Below, piece after piece: positions 1 to 8,822 of a stretch of DNA of 64,000 bases. The stretch comes from an archaeon (GTDB lineage: Archaea > Asgardarchaeota > Thorarchaeia > Thorarchaeales > Thorarchaeaceae), in the NCBI GenBank assembly GCA_024276825.1, contig JAJRWI010000010.1, positions 62,001-126,000 on the forward strand, given 5' to 3'. The notes beneath the pieces are model-generated. The model did not search any database and was not told the origin of the DNA. It saw only the letters and a list, made by a program, of their open reading frames with translations. Every line of letters starts with the position of its first letter. The stretch's first letter is position 1. The position numbers were made by a program, and so were the translations under genes.

Positions 1-555
1 GATGAGGGCACGGAGTTATCAAGAACAGGACAAATGTTCATTGCAGGCCTGCTAAAACATGCACCAGCAATTACAGCAATCGCCAACCCAACAATAAACT
101 CATACAAGAGGCTTGTTCCACACAATGAGGCACCTGTGTTCATATCCTGGGGGCCAATGAACCGTACAGCACTAATCAGGGTCCCATTGTTCACGGAGCC
201 TCGGAAGGCGGCCATAGAATTTAGATCGCCAGATGCAATGGCCAATCCATATCTACTATTCACTGCAATCATAGCTGCTGGCATGGATGGTATTGATAAG
301 GAATTGTCTCCACCAAGACCTATCAAGTCTGATGTCTTCAGATTGACCGATGATGAGAGAGCGACGCTTGGAATACAAATGCTTCCATCCAACCTTGGAG
401 AAGCACTGAAATGCTTGCAGCAGGACAAAGTAATTGTTGAACATCTTGGTAAGGCAATTGTTGATACATTTGTAAGCATTAAGCAGAGGGAATGGGATCA
501 GTACCTCAAGTCAGCAGTGACAGGATGGGAATGGGAACAGTATCAGGACCTGTGA
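1..555 (+). CDS. glnA: Glutamine synthetase, C-terminal part (5' end outside window)
   Basis: Makes glutamine from glutamate, ammonia and ATP in the cytoplasm. Only the C-terminal catalytic part is present; the frame is open to base 1, so the first ATG at 34 is internal. Visible family motifs are NPTINSYKRLVP (substrate/flap region), an arginine-bearing stretch around NRTALIRVP and the IEFRSPDAMANPYL segment of the active-site barrel. The usual adenylylation-site tyrosine of GSI-beta enzymes appears replaced (SDVFRLTDDE), so this looks like the GSI-alpha type that is not regulated by adenylylation. The stop overlaps the 3' end of the convergent aminotransferase by 13 bases. Confidence 0.95.
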   Translation, partial: DEGTELSRTGQMFIAGLLKHAPAITAIANPTINSYKRLVPHNEAPVFISWGPMNRTALIRVPLFTEPRKAAIEFRSPDAMANPYLLFTAIIAAGMDGIDKELSPPRPIKSDVFRLTDDERATLGIQMLPSNLGEALKCLQQDKVIVEHLGKAIVDTFVSIKQREWDQYLKSAVTGWEWEQYQDL

Positions 556-1703
556 TCAAAGAACCTCTTCAGCCTGTCAAAGGCCTCATCAACTGCATCG
601 GGGGTAAGTGGTCCAAACGATATGCGGATGTGTCCCTCGCCCTGTTCGCCAAATATGCGTCCTGGCAAGACCAGAATCTCAGTAGAGATAAGAAGGTCGA
701 GAACGAGTGTGTTTGAGTCTTCACAGTCCTTGACTCTTGGGAAGATATAGAATGTCCCAGCGGTGCGGAATGTTTCAAGGGCATCAATCTCCTTTATCCT
801 GACATAAGCCAGCTCTCTCAAATGGCTGATCCTTTCAATCTCCAATTGGACATGGTCCATAGAGTTCTTGAGAATGTCCAATGCGAGAATCTGACTTGCA
901 GTGGGAGCACAGATCACAAAGCTGTCTTGTATCTTTAACAATTCATCCATGAAGTCCTCGGGTCCAATGACATAGCCAATGCGCCAGCCAGACATTCCAA
1001 AGTTCTTTGAAAAACTGCCAATGGTAATGACATTGTCGCGGGCATCTTTTCGAGACCGGGGACTGTAGTGTTGTTTGTGATCAAACACCATCTGGGCATA
1101 GGTCTCATCAGAGATTAGTGCTATGTCATGATCAATGCAAGTATCAACAATTGTGTCAATAATTGACCTTTCGTAAACAGCACCAGTAGGATTGTTGGGA
1201 GTGACCAGTAACACGGCCCTCGTGTTTTCATCAATGGCATCTATTATTCTTTCAGGAACAGGTTGAAACCTCTCATCAACAGGAGTTGTTCTAACTTCTG
1301 CGCCACAGAGTTGTGCTGCCATTGCAAAATTGAAATAGAACGGGGATGGCATCACTATGTTATCACCTGGCCCAAGCAGAGTCAGGGCTACCCCTGAAAA
1401 CGCATTATTCCCTCCAGCAGTGATGATAACTTCAGTCAAAGGGTCAGCTATGATATTAAACATGCGCCGTAGAAATAACGACAGTTCTTCCCTCAACTCA
1501 ATAAGACCGGGGTCGGATGTATATCTGTGAATTGTAGGATGAGAGAGCATGTCAGCAAGCGAGTCGAGTGATGTCTGAGGAGGAATATGACCGGGCATTC
1601 CCTGACCAAGGTTAATGAATCGGGCAGAACCAATGAACTGCCGTGCTGCTTCATTCAGTTTAGATATGGGAGGAGGCATAATCCTGCCAGTGCGCATCTT
1701 CAT
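543..1703 (-). CDS. PLP-dependent aminotransferase, class I/II
   Basis: Fold-type I aminotransferase of the aspartate aminotransferase superfamily, 386 residues. Visible motifs, counted from the chosen start: TPNNPTG near residue 168, SDETY near 198, and SFSKNFGMSGWRIGYV with the Schiff-base lysine near 233. The amino-acid substrate cannot be told from sequence. A GTG three codons upstream (1712) is open in frame, but the ATG at 1703 has GGTGA at good spacing and is preferred. It converges on glutamine synthetase with a short 3' overlap, so the two are not one operon. Confidence 0.93.
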   Translation of the reverse strand: MKMRTGRIMPPPISKLNEAARQFIGSARFINLGQGMPGHIPPQTSLDSLADMLSHPTIHRYTSDPGLIELREELSLFLRRMFNIIADPLTEVIITAGGNNAFSGVALTLLGPGDNIVMPSPFYFNFAMAAQLCGAEVRTTPVDERFQPVPERIIDAIDENTRAVLLVTPNNPTGAVYERSIIDTIVDTCIDHDIALISDETYAQMVFDHKQHYSPRSRKDARDNVITIGSFSKNFGMSGWRIGYVIGPEDFMDELLKIQDSFVICAPTASQILALDILKNSMDHVQLEIERISHLRELAYVRIKEIDALETFRTAGTFYIFPRVKDCEDSNTLVLDLLISTEILVLPGRIFGEQGEGHIRISFGPLTPDAVDEAFDRLKRFFDHRS

Positions 1704-1785
1704 TTTGGTCACCAGTGACTAAACATGAATAGGTCTCTGTAAAATGCTTAATAAGTGACTTCATCCGAATTCGTAGGGATTCACA

Positions 1786-3180
1786 ATGACAGACTACCAA
1801 GCGGGCAGAAAGGAAGTCAAGAGGGCTGCATTGCTCTCTGTGTTTGCAGCGATTGCATTGACCTTGACTAAATTGGTTATTGGTGTTGTCACAGGGTCGT
1901 TGGGTATCATTTCAGAAGCTCTGCACAGTGGTCTGGACCTGTCAGCAGCTGGGATTACATATGTGGCAGTCAGGAGGGCTTCTGAGGGACCTGACCAAGA
2001 TCATCCATATGGGCATGGAAAAGTGGAGAACTTCGCGGCACTTGTTGAAACCATTATTCTCTGGATAACATCAATATGGATAGTCAGCGAGGCGATTCAT
2101 CGAATAGAGTCTGGAGTTGTGATGGAGCCATCATTAATTGGAATCCTCGTCATGGTATTCAGTCTGATAGTCGATTATGAGAGAAGTAAGAAGCTCTACT
2201 CAGTTGCCGAAGAGCATGGTAGTCAGGCACTTGAGGCTGATGCATTACATTTCCATACAGATATGATAAGTTCAGGTGTGGTCATTATTGGACTTGCATT
2301 TGTTTGGATTGGAATTCCAATAGCAGACCCCATTGCAGCAATCGGAGTGGCAATTGTCATTATTGTGATTTCATATAGGCTGGGTAGGAGATCCTATGAT
2401 GCATTGGTAGATACAGCGCCACCAGGAATTCAGCAGAGAGTCAGAAACATCTGCATGCAAATTCCAGGGGTATTGGATTGTAAGAGAGTCAGATGCAGAA
2501 CAAGTGGACCCGAGATATTCATTGATGTTGTGGCGGTTGTGAATGATAACCTTGACATGACAGAGGCCTCAAGAATTGCCACACGTATTGAAGGTGAGTT
2601 GTCAAACATTGAACAGAATGTTGATGTTGTTGTGCAAATGATTCCCAGAGAGAATGACAATATTGAGCATGTTGATAGAAGTGTGTATGAAGAGTTGAAG
2701 AGCATTGTCTCATCAAACCCCGATGTGATTGGAATGCACAATGCCAAGATTATGATATTGCCTAATGGTGTCCATATTGCGGCAGATATAGAACTTGATG
2801 ACAGGTTCACACTCGAACATGCTCATGAGGTGTCAAGACTACTTGAGAAACAGGTCAGAGAGAGAGTTAGCGAAGTCAGACAGATCAGGTTTCATCTTGA
2901 GTCAGTGGCTAATGACATTCTGGCAGAAGACATCACCGAGAATCACACAGATTTGGTGGATGTCGTTCGAAGGATTGTTGAAGAACAGTCGCCTGCAACA
3001 AATTGCCATAATGTGATAGTTACAAGTGATGAGCTTGGCATCATAGTGAGCTTGGACTGTAAAATTGAGGGCTCCATATCTTTGCGAGAGAGCCACAAGA
3101 TTGCAGACCAGATTGAAGTCCTCATCAAGAAGAGTATTCCAGATGTTTCTGATGTGATAGTCCATATGGAACCACTATAG
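1786..3180 (+). CDS. Cation diffusion facilitator transporter with extended cytoplasmic region
   Basis: Membrane exporter of divalent metal (Zn/Mn/Fe/Co type) by proton exchange. The N-terminal ~200 residues hold about six membrane segments with the two HxxxD metal sites of the family: HSGLD in the second segment and HFHTD in the fifth. Usual CDF proteins are ~300 residues with one cytoplasmic ferredoxin-like domain. This one has 464 residues, and the C-terminal ~260 appear to contain three successive such domains (about 205-290, 295-380, 385-464), each with the pattern of a V(I/V)xVH/QM-type terminal strand. Substrate metal is unknown. Monocistronic by spacing. Confidence 0.9.
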   Translation: MTDYQAGRKEVKRAALLSVFAAIALTLTKLVIGVVTGSLGIISEALHSGLDLSAAGITYVAVRRASEGPDQDHPYGHGKVENFAALVETIILWITSIWIVSEAIHRIESGVVMEPSLIGILVMVFSLIVDYERSKKLYSVAEEHGSQALEADALHFHTDMISSGVVIIGLAFVWIGIPIADPIAAIGVAIVIIVISYRLGRRSYDALVDTAPPGIQQRVRNICMQIPGVLDCKRVRCRTSGPEIFIDVVAVVNDNLDMTEASRIATRIEGELSNIEQNVDVVVQMIPRENDNIEHVDRSVYEELKSIVSSNPDVIGMHNAKIMILPNGVHIAADIELDDRFTLEHAHEVSRLLEKQVRERVSEVRQIRFHLESVANDILAEDITENHTDLVDVVRRIVEEQSPATNCHNVIVTSDELGIIVSLDCKIEGSISLRESHKIADQIEVLIKKSIPDVSDVIVHMEPL

Positions 3181-3230
3181 GTGAAATTTAATATTTGCAG
3201 AAGACCTAATTCAAATGGGGTCTTAAGGAA

Positions 3231-4016
3231 ATGAGCGAAGAGTGTGAACCAAGGATTCTAGGTGCTCCTGAAGCGAAGGTTGTTCAGACAAAGGAGATTG
3301 AGCTGGACAACCCGCTTCTTGTGTGTTGCTTCCCATCAGCAGGCCTGGTGGGCACAATTGCTGCTAACACGATCATTGAGCAGTTTGAGATGGATGAAAT
3401 AGCACACATAAGATCGAGATTCATCCCTTCAGCAGCCGTGTTCATGGATGGACGACTTCGACACCCATTCAGAATCTATGGAAAATCTGAAAACAACCTG
3501 ATTGTTGTCACAGGTGAGTTACCTGTGTCCGAGAATGGTCTATATTATGTGAGTTCAGCACTACTTGACTGGGCATCCAGCATCGGTGTCAAGGAAACTG
3601 TCATTCTTGATGGTATTCCTGTACAAGGAATTCCAACTCAAAGAAAGGTCCTTTTTGCAGCGGAAGAAGAGAAAGTTGAAGAACTGAAGAATGATGAAGA
3701 ATTGCAGATCCTTCAGAAAGGCATAATCACGGGGATAGCCGGATCGATTCTGGCTGAAACACTGTGTAGAGATATGGTTGGGTTTGCGCTCCTTACTCCT
3801 GCAATTGCTGTTGTGCCAGACCCAGAGGGAGCAGTCAGTCTGCTTCACGCTCTTAACAGATTATATAGGGTCAACGTTGACACTACTCAACTGGAAAAGA
3901 GTGCAGAAGAGATCAGAAAGAAACTGGAGGAGATGGCACAGCAGGTTGAGGGTATCCGGAGGAGCCAGCCAAGCGCCCCCAGGGATCCAACTGCATATCA
4001 GAGAATGTATGCATAA
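3231..4016 (+). CDS. PAC2 family proteasome assembly chaperone / ATP-independent activator (PbaA/PbaB-like)
   Basis: PAC2-domain protein, 261 residues. The family includes archaeal PbaA and PbaB, which bind the 20S proteasome. Seen here: the FPSAGLVGTIAANTII and SENGLYYVSSALLDW segments typical of PAC2, a charged helix near residues 220-245, and a C-terminus ending Met-Tyr-Ala. That ending fits the HbYX motif (hydrophobic-Tyr-any) with which activators open the proteasome gate, so a proteasome partner role is likely. It lies 50 bases after the CDF gene and converges on porG. Confidence 0.85.
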   Translation: MSEECEPRILGAPEAKVVQTKEIELDNPLLVCCFPSAGLVGTIAANTIIEQFEMDEIAHIRSRFIPSAAVFMDGRLRHPFRIYGKSENNLIVVTGELPVSENGLYYVSSALLDWASSIGVKETVILDGIPVQGIPTQRKVLFAAEEEKVEELKNDEELQILQKGIITGIAGSILAETLCRDMVGFALLTPAIAVVPDPEGAVSLLHALNRLYRVNVDTTQLEKSAEEIRKKLEEMAQQVEGIRRSQPSAPRDPTAYQRMYA

Positions 4017-4024
4017 GATTCATC

Positions 4025-4582
4025 TTAGTCGCTGCAGGTTTCATATGCCTCTTTAGCACCTGCAGCGTTCTTCTCACCTATTTTTCCTGCCCATTTCTCC
4101 ATGATGACTTTTTGAACTGTTTCAATCTTTACCAGCCCTGTGGCCTTTGCAAAGGCTCCGAGCATGGTGGTGTTCACAACGGGCAGGCCTGCAACAAGGA
4201 GACCATGCTTAAGGGCGATACCAGTGCCATCGTAGGTATATATATGGCCACGGGGGAGATCTATCTCGCTCGCGGATTTGGGAGTGTTGATTATTACCTT
4301 TCCATCCTCTTTCAGTCCCTCAGTGACATCTATCAGGTCAATGATAGTAGGATCCAAGACAGCCACGATGTCAGGAGTGTAAATCTGACTTCGCACATTA
4401 ATGTCCCTATCAGAGATGCGAGTGAAGGCTTTCACAGGAGCCCCTCTTCTCTCCGCACCAAAGTAGGGAAATGCCTGTACTCCCTTGTATCCGTCATAAT
4501 GGGCAGCCTTTGCCAACAGCTCTGCTGATGTCACGCCACCTTGTCCGCCACGTCCGTGCCAGCGAATTTCTATTAAGGCCAT
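4025..4582 (-). CDS. porG: 2-oxoacid:ferredoxin oxidoreductase, gamma subunit (PorG-like)
   Basis: Gamma subunit of the pyruvate/2-oxoacid:ferredoxin oxidoreductase family, 185 residues, normal length. The N-terminal [19 protein letters not shown] and the [10 protein letters not shown] segment are diagnostic. The enzyme decarboxylates a 2-oxoacid to acyl-CoA and reduces ferredoxin, but needs alpha, beta and delta subunits. None is adjacent: the neighbours on both sides are on the other strand and unrelated. It is therefore an orphan gamma subunit in this window; the substrate cannot be assigned. Confidence 0.93.
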   Translation of the reverse strand: MALIEIRWHGRGGQGGVTSAELLAKAAHYDGYKGVQAFPYFGAERRGAPVKAFTRISDRDINVRSQIYTPDIVAVLDPTIIDLIDVTEGLKEDGKVIINTPKSASEIDLPRGHIYTYDGTGIALKHGLLVAGLPVVNTTMLGAFAKATGLVKIETVQKVIMEKWAGKIGEKNAAGAKEAYETCSD

Positions 4583-4726
4583 GTCATTTCACTTCTGAAT
4601 ATTCTCAAGAGGTCAAGCAGATTGGGATAACAGTTAGAGAAAACATTTTCGATAACACCAGATTATAATGAGTGAGAAAATTCAATTGGATATATTGCCA
4701 GCATTAGTCATTCATGAGGTCGAAGC

Positions 4727-5203
4727 ATGAGAGTCTTGTTTGTATGTACTGGAAACACAGGAAGAAGCCTGATGGCCGAGAACATATTCAATCACATCAT
4801 AAGAGAACACACCGATGCCCGAGGCAAATCTCTTAAAGCCATATCAGCAGGAGTCGACGCCATTGAGGGTGATACACCTGAAGAGTATGCTGTGAAGGCC
4901 CTACAAGAGAGAGGCATCATCGTTAGAGATCACAAGGCCAAAAAGGTCACGCCTAAACTACTTGACTCTGTTGATATTATACTCACCATGGGTCAGAGGC
5001 ATCGTGAGAAAATATTGATGATGAACCGTGAAACAAGAAGAGATCTTTTTGGAAGAGTATTCATATTGGCCGAGTTTGCTGGAGAGGAGGGGAATATAAT
5101 GGATTGTTATGGACATGATTTGGAATTCTATCGCAAGTGTGCGGATAGACTTGATGCATTAATAGAGAGAGTAATCAAAAAACTGACGAATTCAATTCGT
5201 TGA
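4727..5203 (+). CDS. Low-molecular-weight protein phosphatase, YwlE (arginine phosphatase)-like
   Basis: Cytoplasmic LMW phosphatase fold, 158 residues. The P-loop CTGNTGRS starts at Cys7, with Arg13 binding phosphate, and a general-acid Asp sits near 126 in DCYGHD. Thr11 in the loop matches the threonine that gives Bacillus YwlE its phospho-arginine specificity, where tyrosine phosphatases usually have Ile; the C-terminal third also resembles YwlE from memory. Asp126 is followed by Cys rather than the usual Pro. RBS GAGGTCG precedes the ATG. The downstream methyltransferase starts 12 bases after the stop, so the two are probably co-transcribed. No arginine kinase is in the window. Confidence 0.85.
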   Translation: MRVLFVCTGNTGRSLMAENIFNHIIREHTDARGKSLKAISAGVDAIEGDTPEEYAVKALQERGIIVRDHKAKKVTPKLLDSVDIILTMGQRHREKILMMNRETRRDLFGRVFILAEFAGEEGNIMDCYGHDLEFYRKCADRLDALIERVIKKLTNSIR

Positions 5204-5215
5204 AGGTGTGAAATT

Positions 5216-6022
5216 TTGAGAGAGTATTATGAAGAGAATAAAAAACGATGGGATCATCTGGTAGAAGTGCATAAGAGCTCAAAGCATTATGATGTGAATG
5301 AATTCTTGCAGGGAGGTAACACGTTGGATGATGTCATCATCAAAGAAGTTGGAGATGTACGAGGAAAGTCAATGTTACATCTGATGTGCCACTTCGGTCT
5401 TGATACACTCTCATGGGCAAGACTAGGTGCTGATGTGACTGGCGTAGACTTCTCAGAGAGGGCAATAGAATTGGCACGCGAACTTGCAAAAAAGGCCCAG
5501 ATTGAAGCTCGATTCATTTGCTCGGATGTTTATGCACTCGATGATGTTCTTGCTGAAGAGTTTGACTTAGTCTTCACTTCAGATGGTGTGATTAATTGGT
5601 TACATGACCTTAGGGCATGGGCCAACATCATTGCCAGCCACCTGAGATCAGGAGGATCGTTCTATATCCGCGAGATACATCCCTTTTCATATATCTTCGA
5701 TGATGACTGTGAGGATTATGTGCTAAAAGTGAGAGATCCATACTTCGAGGTTGACAGGCCATTGGAGTTTGAGGGACAGGAGAGCTACACTGATAGGTTT
5801 CTGGATATATCTCTCAAGTCATATGAGTGGCCACATTCAGTTTCTGATATAATTAATTCACTGATAGGAGCTGGACTTGTAATAGAGTCATTCAACGAGT
5901 TTCCATATAGCTGCTATAGATCCCTACCTTTCATGAGAGAGTATGAGAAGGGGAAATGGTGGCTGCCAGAAAAGAAAAGAACGATTCCATTCCTATTCTC
6001 AATCAAAGCACGAAAGAAGTAA
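5216..6022 (+). CDS. Class I SAM-dependent methyltransferase
   Basis: 268 residues starting at TTG, with AAGGTG upstream. Rossmann-type methyltransferase: motif I is degenerate (MLHLMCHFGLDTLSWARLGADVTGVDFS, residues ~56-83), followed by the acidic loop VDFSERAIELARELAK and the post-II segment FDLVFTSDGVINWL. The conserved H-x-x-C-H-F-G and the later YIREIHPF and PYSCYRSLPF segments are like bacterial/archaeal small-molecule methyltransferases annotated only as class I. Substrate unknown. Probably co-transcribed with the phosphatase upstream. Confidence 0.88.
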   Translation: MREYYEENKKRWDHLVEVHKSSKHYDVNEFLQGGNTLDDVIIKEVGDVRGKSMLHLMCHFGLDTLSWARLGADVTGVDFSERAIELARELAKKAQIEARFICSDVYALDDVLAEEFDLVFTSDGVINWLHDLRAWANIIASHLRSGGSFYIREIHPFSYIFDDDCEDYVLKVRDPYFEVDRPLEFEGQESYTDRFLDISLKSYEWPHSVSDIINSLIGAGLVIESFNEFPYSCYRSLPFMREYEKGKWWLPEKKRTIPFLFSIKARKK

Positions 6023-6119
6023 GATTTGATGATGGTTTGGGGTTTCATAGAGTGCATGTTAACGGACTGAAGTTTATTATTCAATCTGACCGAGTGAAAA
6101 GGACATATGACATTAAATA

Positions 6120-6815
6120 TCATGCAATTTGAAACAGAGTTCGCTCTTTGTCTGTGGACAGTTTCTTATGAAGTGCGATATCATACATCTTTGCAAGAAG
6201 AAGTTTCATCCTTGATTCATCTAGTGAGTACAGATCGGGGCGATTTATCAGAACTATTTTTCCCTCATGTAATCTCACAAAATATTTCGCAATCATATCT
6301 TGGAATCTAAGAGCGAAATTTAAAGTCCTATCAACAGTTCTCCTGTTGAGTCCAGTACGTCTTGAGAGTTCAAGAACTGAAAGCTCATCCTCAAGTTTAA
6401 GGGCTTCCAACATTAGGTTAATGGCATCTTCAAAATGTATCCTTTTATTCGTGTTATTCTCCACATTAAGAATTGACTTGATTTCTTCTGTGTTATAATG
6501 CTTCTTTTCTGGACCCTTGAAAAACTTCTCTTCAATGAACCACTCACGTACGGTAGAGGGAAGATGGGTCATATCAACCCTCAATTCAAGTAGGATAATC
6601 TTACTTCTCTTTCCAATTAATACAACAATTTTATGTCCATAGATAAAGTCTTGAATATTCATTACAACTCTTATTACTTTATCAACAACTAACCAGCTAA
6701 GATTTGAATTTGATGCAATCTCACTAATTGTCATTGGAACATTTATTTTCAAATTTTTAATAACCAAGTCAAAGGCATCTTCAAATGAAGTGCGTTTCTT
6801 TTTTTTCATTAACAT
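6120..6815 (-). CDS. Protein with two tandem winged-helix-like repeats, unknown
   Basis: 231 residues, made of two copies of one domain. Copy 1 is about residues 8-100 and copy 2 about 125-220. They share the order: (T/H)FEDAxxL start, an SxxELAxxxxL...VDxxLxxxxxxQD(F/M)I helix-turn-helix-like block, a strand pair (HKIVVL/GKIVLI), then a LxSTVRxWxxE/LDESRMKLLL helix. This suggests a DNA-binding repeat protein acting as a regulator, but no named family is recognised. The gene is noticeably more AT-rich than its neighbours and begins a low-GC patch running to ~7260. Confidence 0.7.
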   Translation of the reverse strand: MLMKKKKRTSFEDAFDLVIKNLKINVPMTISEIASNSNLSWLVVDKVIRVVMNIQDFIYGHKIVVLIGKRSKIILLELRVDMTHLPSTVREWFIEEKFFKGPEKKHYNTEEIKSILNVENNTNKRIHFEDAINLMLEALKLEDELSVLELSRRTGLNRRTVDRTLNFALRFQDMIAKYFVRLHEGKIVLINRPDLYSLDESRMKLLLAKMYDIALHKKLSTDKERTLFQIA

Positions 6816-7028
6816 TCCTCAGCATTATCAAATTTAATGATTTTATTTCTATGATTGTTCAAATTTGATCGTGGTTCTATCCATCATTTGATACTATTGT
6901 CTACTATTGTGGTTTATTTATATACAAAAGTTACATATTATCGATATCATATTCATTATTTGGATAAATAGCATTATATATTGACTATAATGCACAGTAT
7001 TTTTATGTAGATTTAACGAATACGCATC
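6816..7028. other. AT-rich intergenic region between two divergent winged-helix-like genes
   Basis: About 210 bases of very AT-rich sequence separating two divergently read regulator-like genes. It holds several TATA-like stretches (for example the TTTATATACAAAAG and TTATATATTGACTATAAT regions near 6916-6990) and short CTATTGT repeats at 6893-6912. It probably carries both promoters and possibly operators; no clear palindrome was found by eye. Confidence 0.45.
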
Positions 7029-7257
7029 ATGCAATTATCAAATGAAGACATCCAGATTCTTGTTTGTATGTTTCAGAAAAAATGGCAAGAGTCATCGGCG
7101 CATTGATTCTATTGCAGGCTTTTGTCATATAAATAATAAGAGAGGTCTGAAGAAACGACTGAAACGTCTGACAAACAATGGCCTTTTAATGGAGTCGCAT
7201 GGTCCATCTTATTCTCTTTCTCATGAAGGATTACGGGTTGCACTGGAATATATCTAA
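7029..7257 (+). pseudogene. Small winged-helix protein, frameshifted at an A6 run
   Basis: The in-frame ORF starts at ATG 7042, but a better N-terminus lies in another frame: ATG 7029 reads MQLSNEDIQILVCMFQK, a typical first helix of a winged-helix protein. This frame closes soon after, while the 7042 frame continues with NGKSHRRIDSIAGF, RGLKKRLKRLTNNGLL and SLSHEGLRVALEYI, a normal recognition helix and wing. Removing one A from the six at 7077-7082 joins them into one ~75-residue protein. So either an indel in the read/assembly, a recent mutation, or a programmed +1 shift. Possible DNA-binding regulator paired with the divergent repeat protein. Confidence 0.6.
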
Positions 7258-7304
7258 AGAGATGTTTTCACAATCAGGTCAACTTGTTTTGGTTTGTTAG
7301 GCAT

Positions 7305-8690
7305 TCATAGAACATTGCTAAGATTCCAGTAGTCATTCAATGCATGAATAACACCCTCAGCAGAATTCGATGCCTGCTGGAGACCCACTCCAGATCCTGC
7401 AGTGTCAGTGCCTACAATGAACAGCCCATCGATTGGAGTCAGAGGTCCAGGCCTGTCGAGATCGGTCTGTCCGGGAATCAATGCAGCACGAGTGGCGTAA
7501 GAGCTCTGAACATGTTCCATCTCAATATGATTAAGGACTTCGCTGTAGTATTTTTCGAACCCATTGGACTTGATGGTCTCGACTTGCTCTTCAAGAGACT
7601 GGCTCTCATCACGAAGGGTAGCGATTCCAATAAGCTCCTTTCCTGGAGGAGCCGCAGAAGGATCAAAGCTTGAGATTGAAACTATCCATCTATTGGGTGG
7701 GGGGTGTACAAGAACCCGATTCTTTTTATCACCAAGGACTATCTTATCAAGGCCCAGCCAGAGTGTCACTCCTTTGGTTATCTTCATGCGGCTCCATCTT
7801 TCAAAGAACTCGTTTACATCACGGTTGTCAGAACTTACAATATTAGGCATTGACCAGAGGGGAATGTTGCTTATCACAGTATCATGCTCGATCTCAACAC
7901 CATTTACAACAAGGGAGTGTATTTTGCCATTCTCCTCCGTGATTCGTTCAACAGGCGCATTCAAGATGTAGTCCCCATTTATGGCATCTACGACTCTCTC
8001 TACAAGACCACTCATTCCACCAATCACATATCCTTCATCGTATTCATCAGAGCCGAATAACATCTTTTTGATTGAGTGAAGTTTTGGTTCTTCCTTGTCA
8101 GTGTCCTTCAGAGTTCTCAGAGACTCATAAGCAGAGGCTTCGGTGATTGGAACTCCTGCAGCCATGTATATTGCACTCTGCATGACATCAAGCATGACTT
8201 GATTTGTAGCACCTCGCGAAACCATGAAGTCATAAAATGTGATATCCTTGTACTTCTTCATCTCTTCGAGCTTCATCATCTTGATCTTTGCACCAATCTT
8301 GAGGAGACCAAGACGCCCACGCATACCCGTTAAAGGCCACCTGAGAGTACCGCCTATGCTGGTAGGAATTGTCCCAACTCTATCATGTACACGAAAGTAC
8401 CAACCCTCATGCAGGACAAAATGGGGGGGAGGGTCAAGGAAAGTTGTAAGAAAACGTACAAATGCCCCACGAGTTATCCGTGTGATGACATGCAGTCCTT
8501 GATCCACTCTGTATCCATTGACATTATAGCCGTGCCATACTCCACCAAGATAGTCTTTCTTCTCAACAACCAAGACTCGTTTGCCCGCCGCTGATAGTGC
8601 AAGAGCAGTGAGTAGACCACCAGCTCCCGAGCCTGCAATGATTGCATCGTAGTTTAATGAATTGACTTGATTAATGTCTATCTCGTGCAT
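7305..8690 (-). CDS. FAD-dependent oxidoreductase, phytoene desaturase/isomerase-like
   Basis: 461 residues. The N-terminal dinucleotide-binding motif is GSGAGGLLTALAL (from residue ~20) followed by VEKKDYLGG, and the C-terminal FAD segment is DGLFIVGTDTAGSGVGLQQA. This layout is that of the CrtI/protoporphyrinogen-oxidase/amine-oxidase superfamily; in archaea such proteins are often misnamed phytoene desaturase. There are no carotenoid genes alongside, so the substrate is open. Monocistronic, converging on the 7.0 kb gene and divergent from the TPR gene. Confidence 0.88.
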   Translation of the reverse strand: MHEIDINQVNSLNYDAIIAGSGAGGLLTALALSAAGKRVLVVEKKDYLGGVWHGYNVNGYRVDQGLHVITRITRGAFVRFLTTFLDPPPHFVLHEGWYFRVHDRVGTIPTSIGGTLRWPLTGMRGRLGLLKIGAKIKMMKLEEMKKYKDITFYDFMVSRGATNQVMLDVMQSAIYMAAGVPITEASAYESLRTLKDTDKEEPKLHSIKKMLFGSDEYDEGYVIGGMSGLVERVVDAINGDYILNAPVERITEENGKIHSLVVNGVEIEHDTVISNIPLWSMPNIVSSDNRDVNEFFERWSRMKITKGVTLWLGLDKIVLGDKKNRVLVHPPPNRWIVSISSFDPSAAPPGKELIGIATLRDESQSLEEQVETIKSNGFEKYYSEVLNHIEMEHVQSSYATRAALIPGQTDLDRPGPLTPIDGLFIVGTDTAGSGVGLQQASNSAEGVIHALNDYWNLSNVL

Positions 8691-8822
8691 GTCATACTCA
8701 ATGTTAAGAAACCAAGCATGCCTACTTAAAGCTGACCAAGTAGAATGCGATTGACACCAATTGAATTAAAAATGGTGATTACCTGAGGCTAGCATATGTT
8801 TTGAGCAATTGGAGGCTGCCCT

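Noticed and set aside
4112..4528. 138-codon ORF antisense to porG
   Set aside because: Shadow of a well conserved gene.
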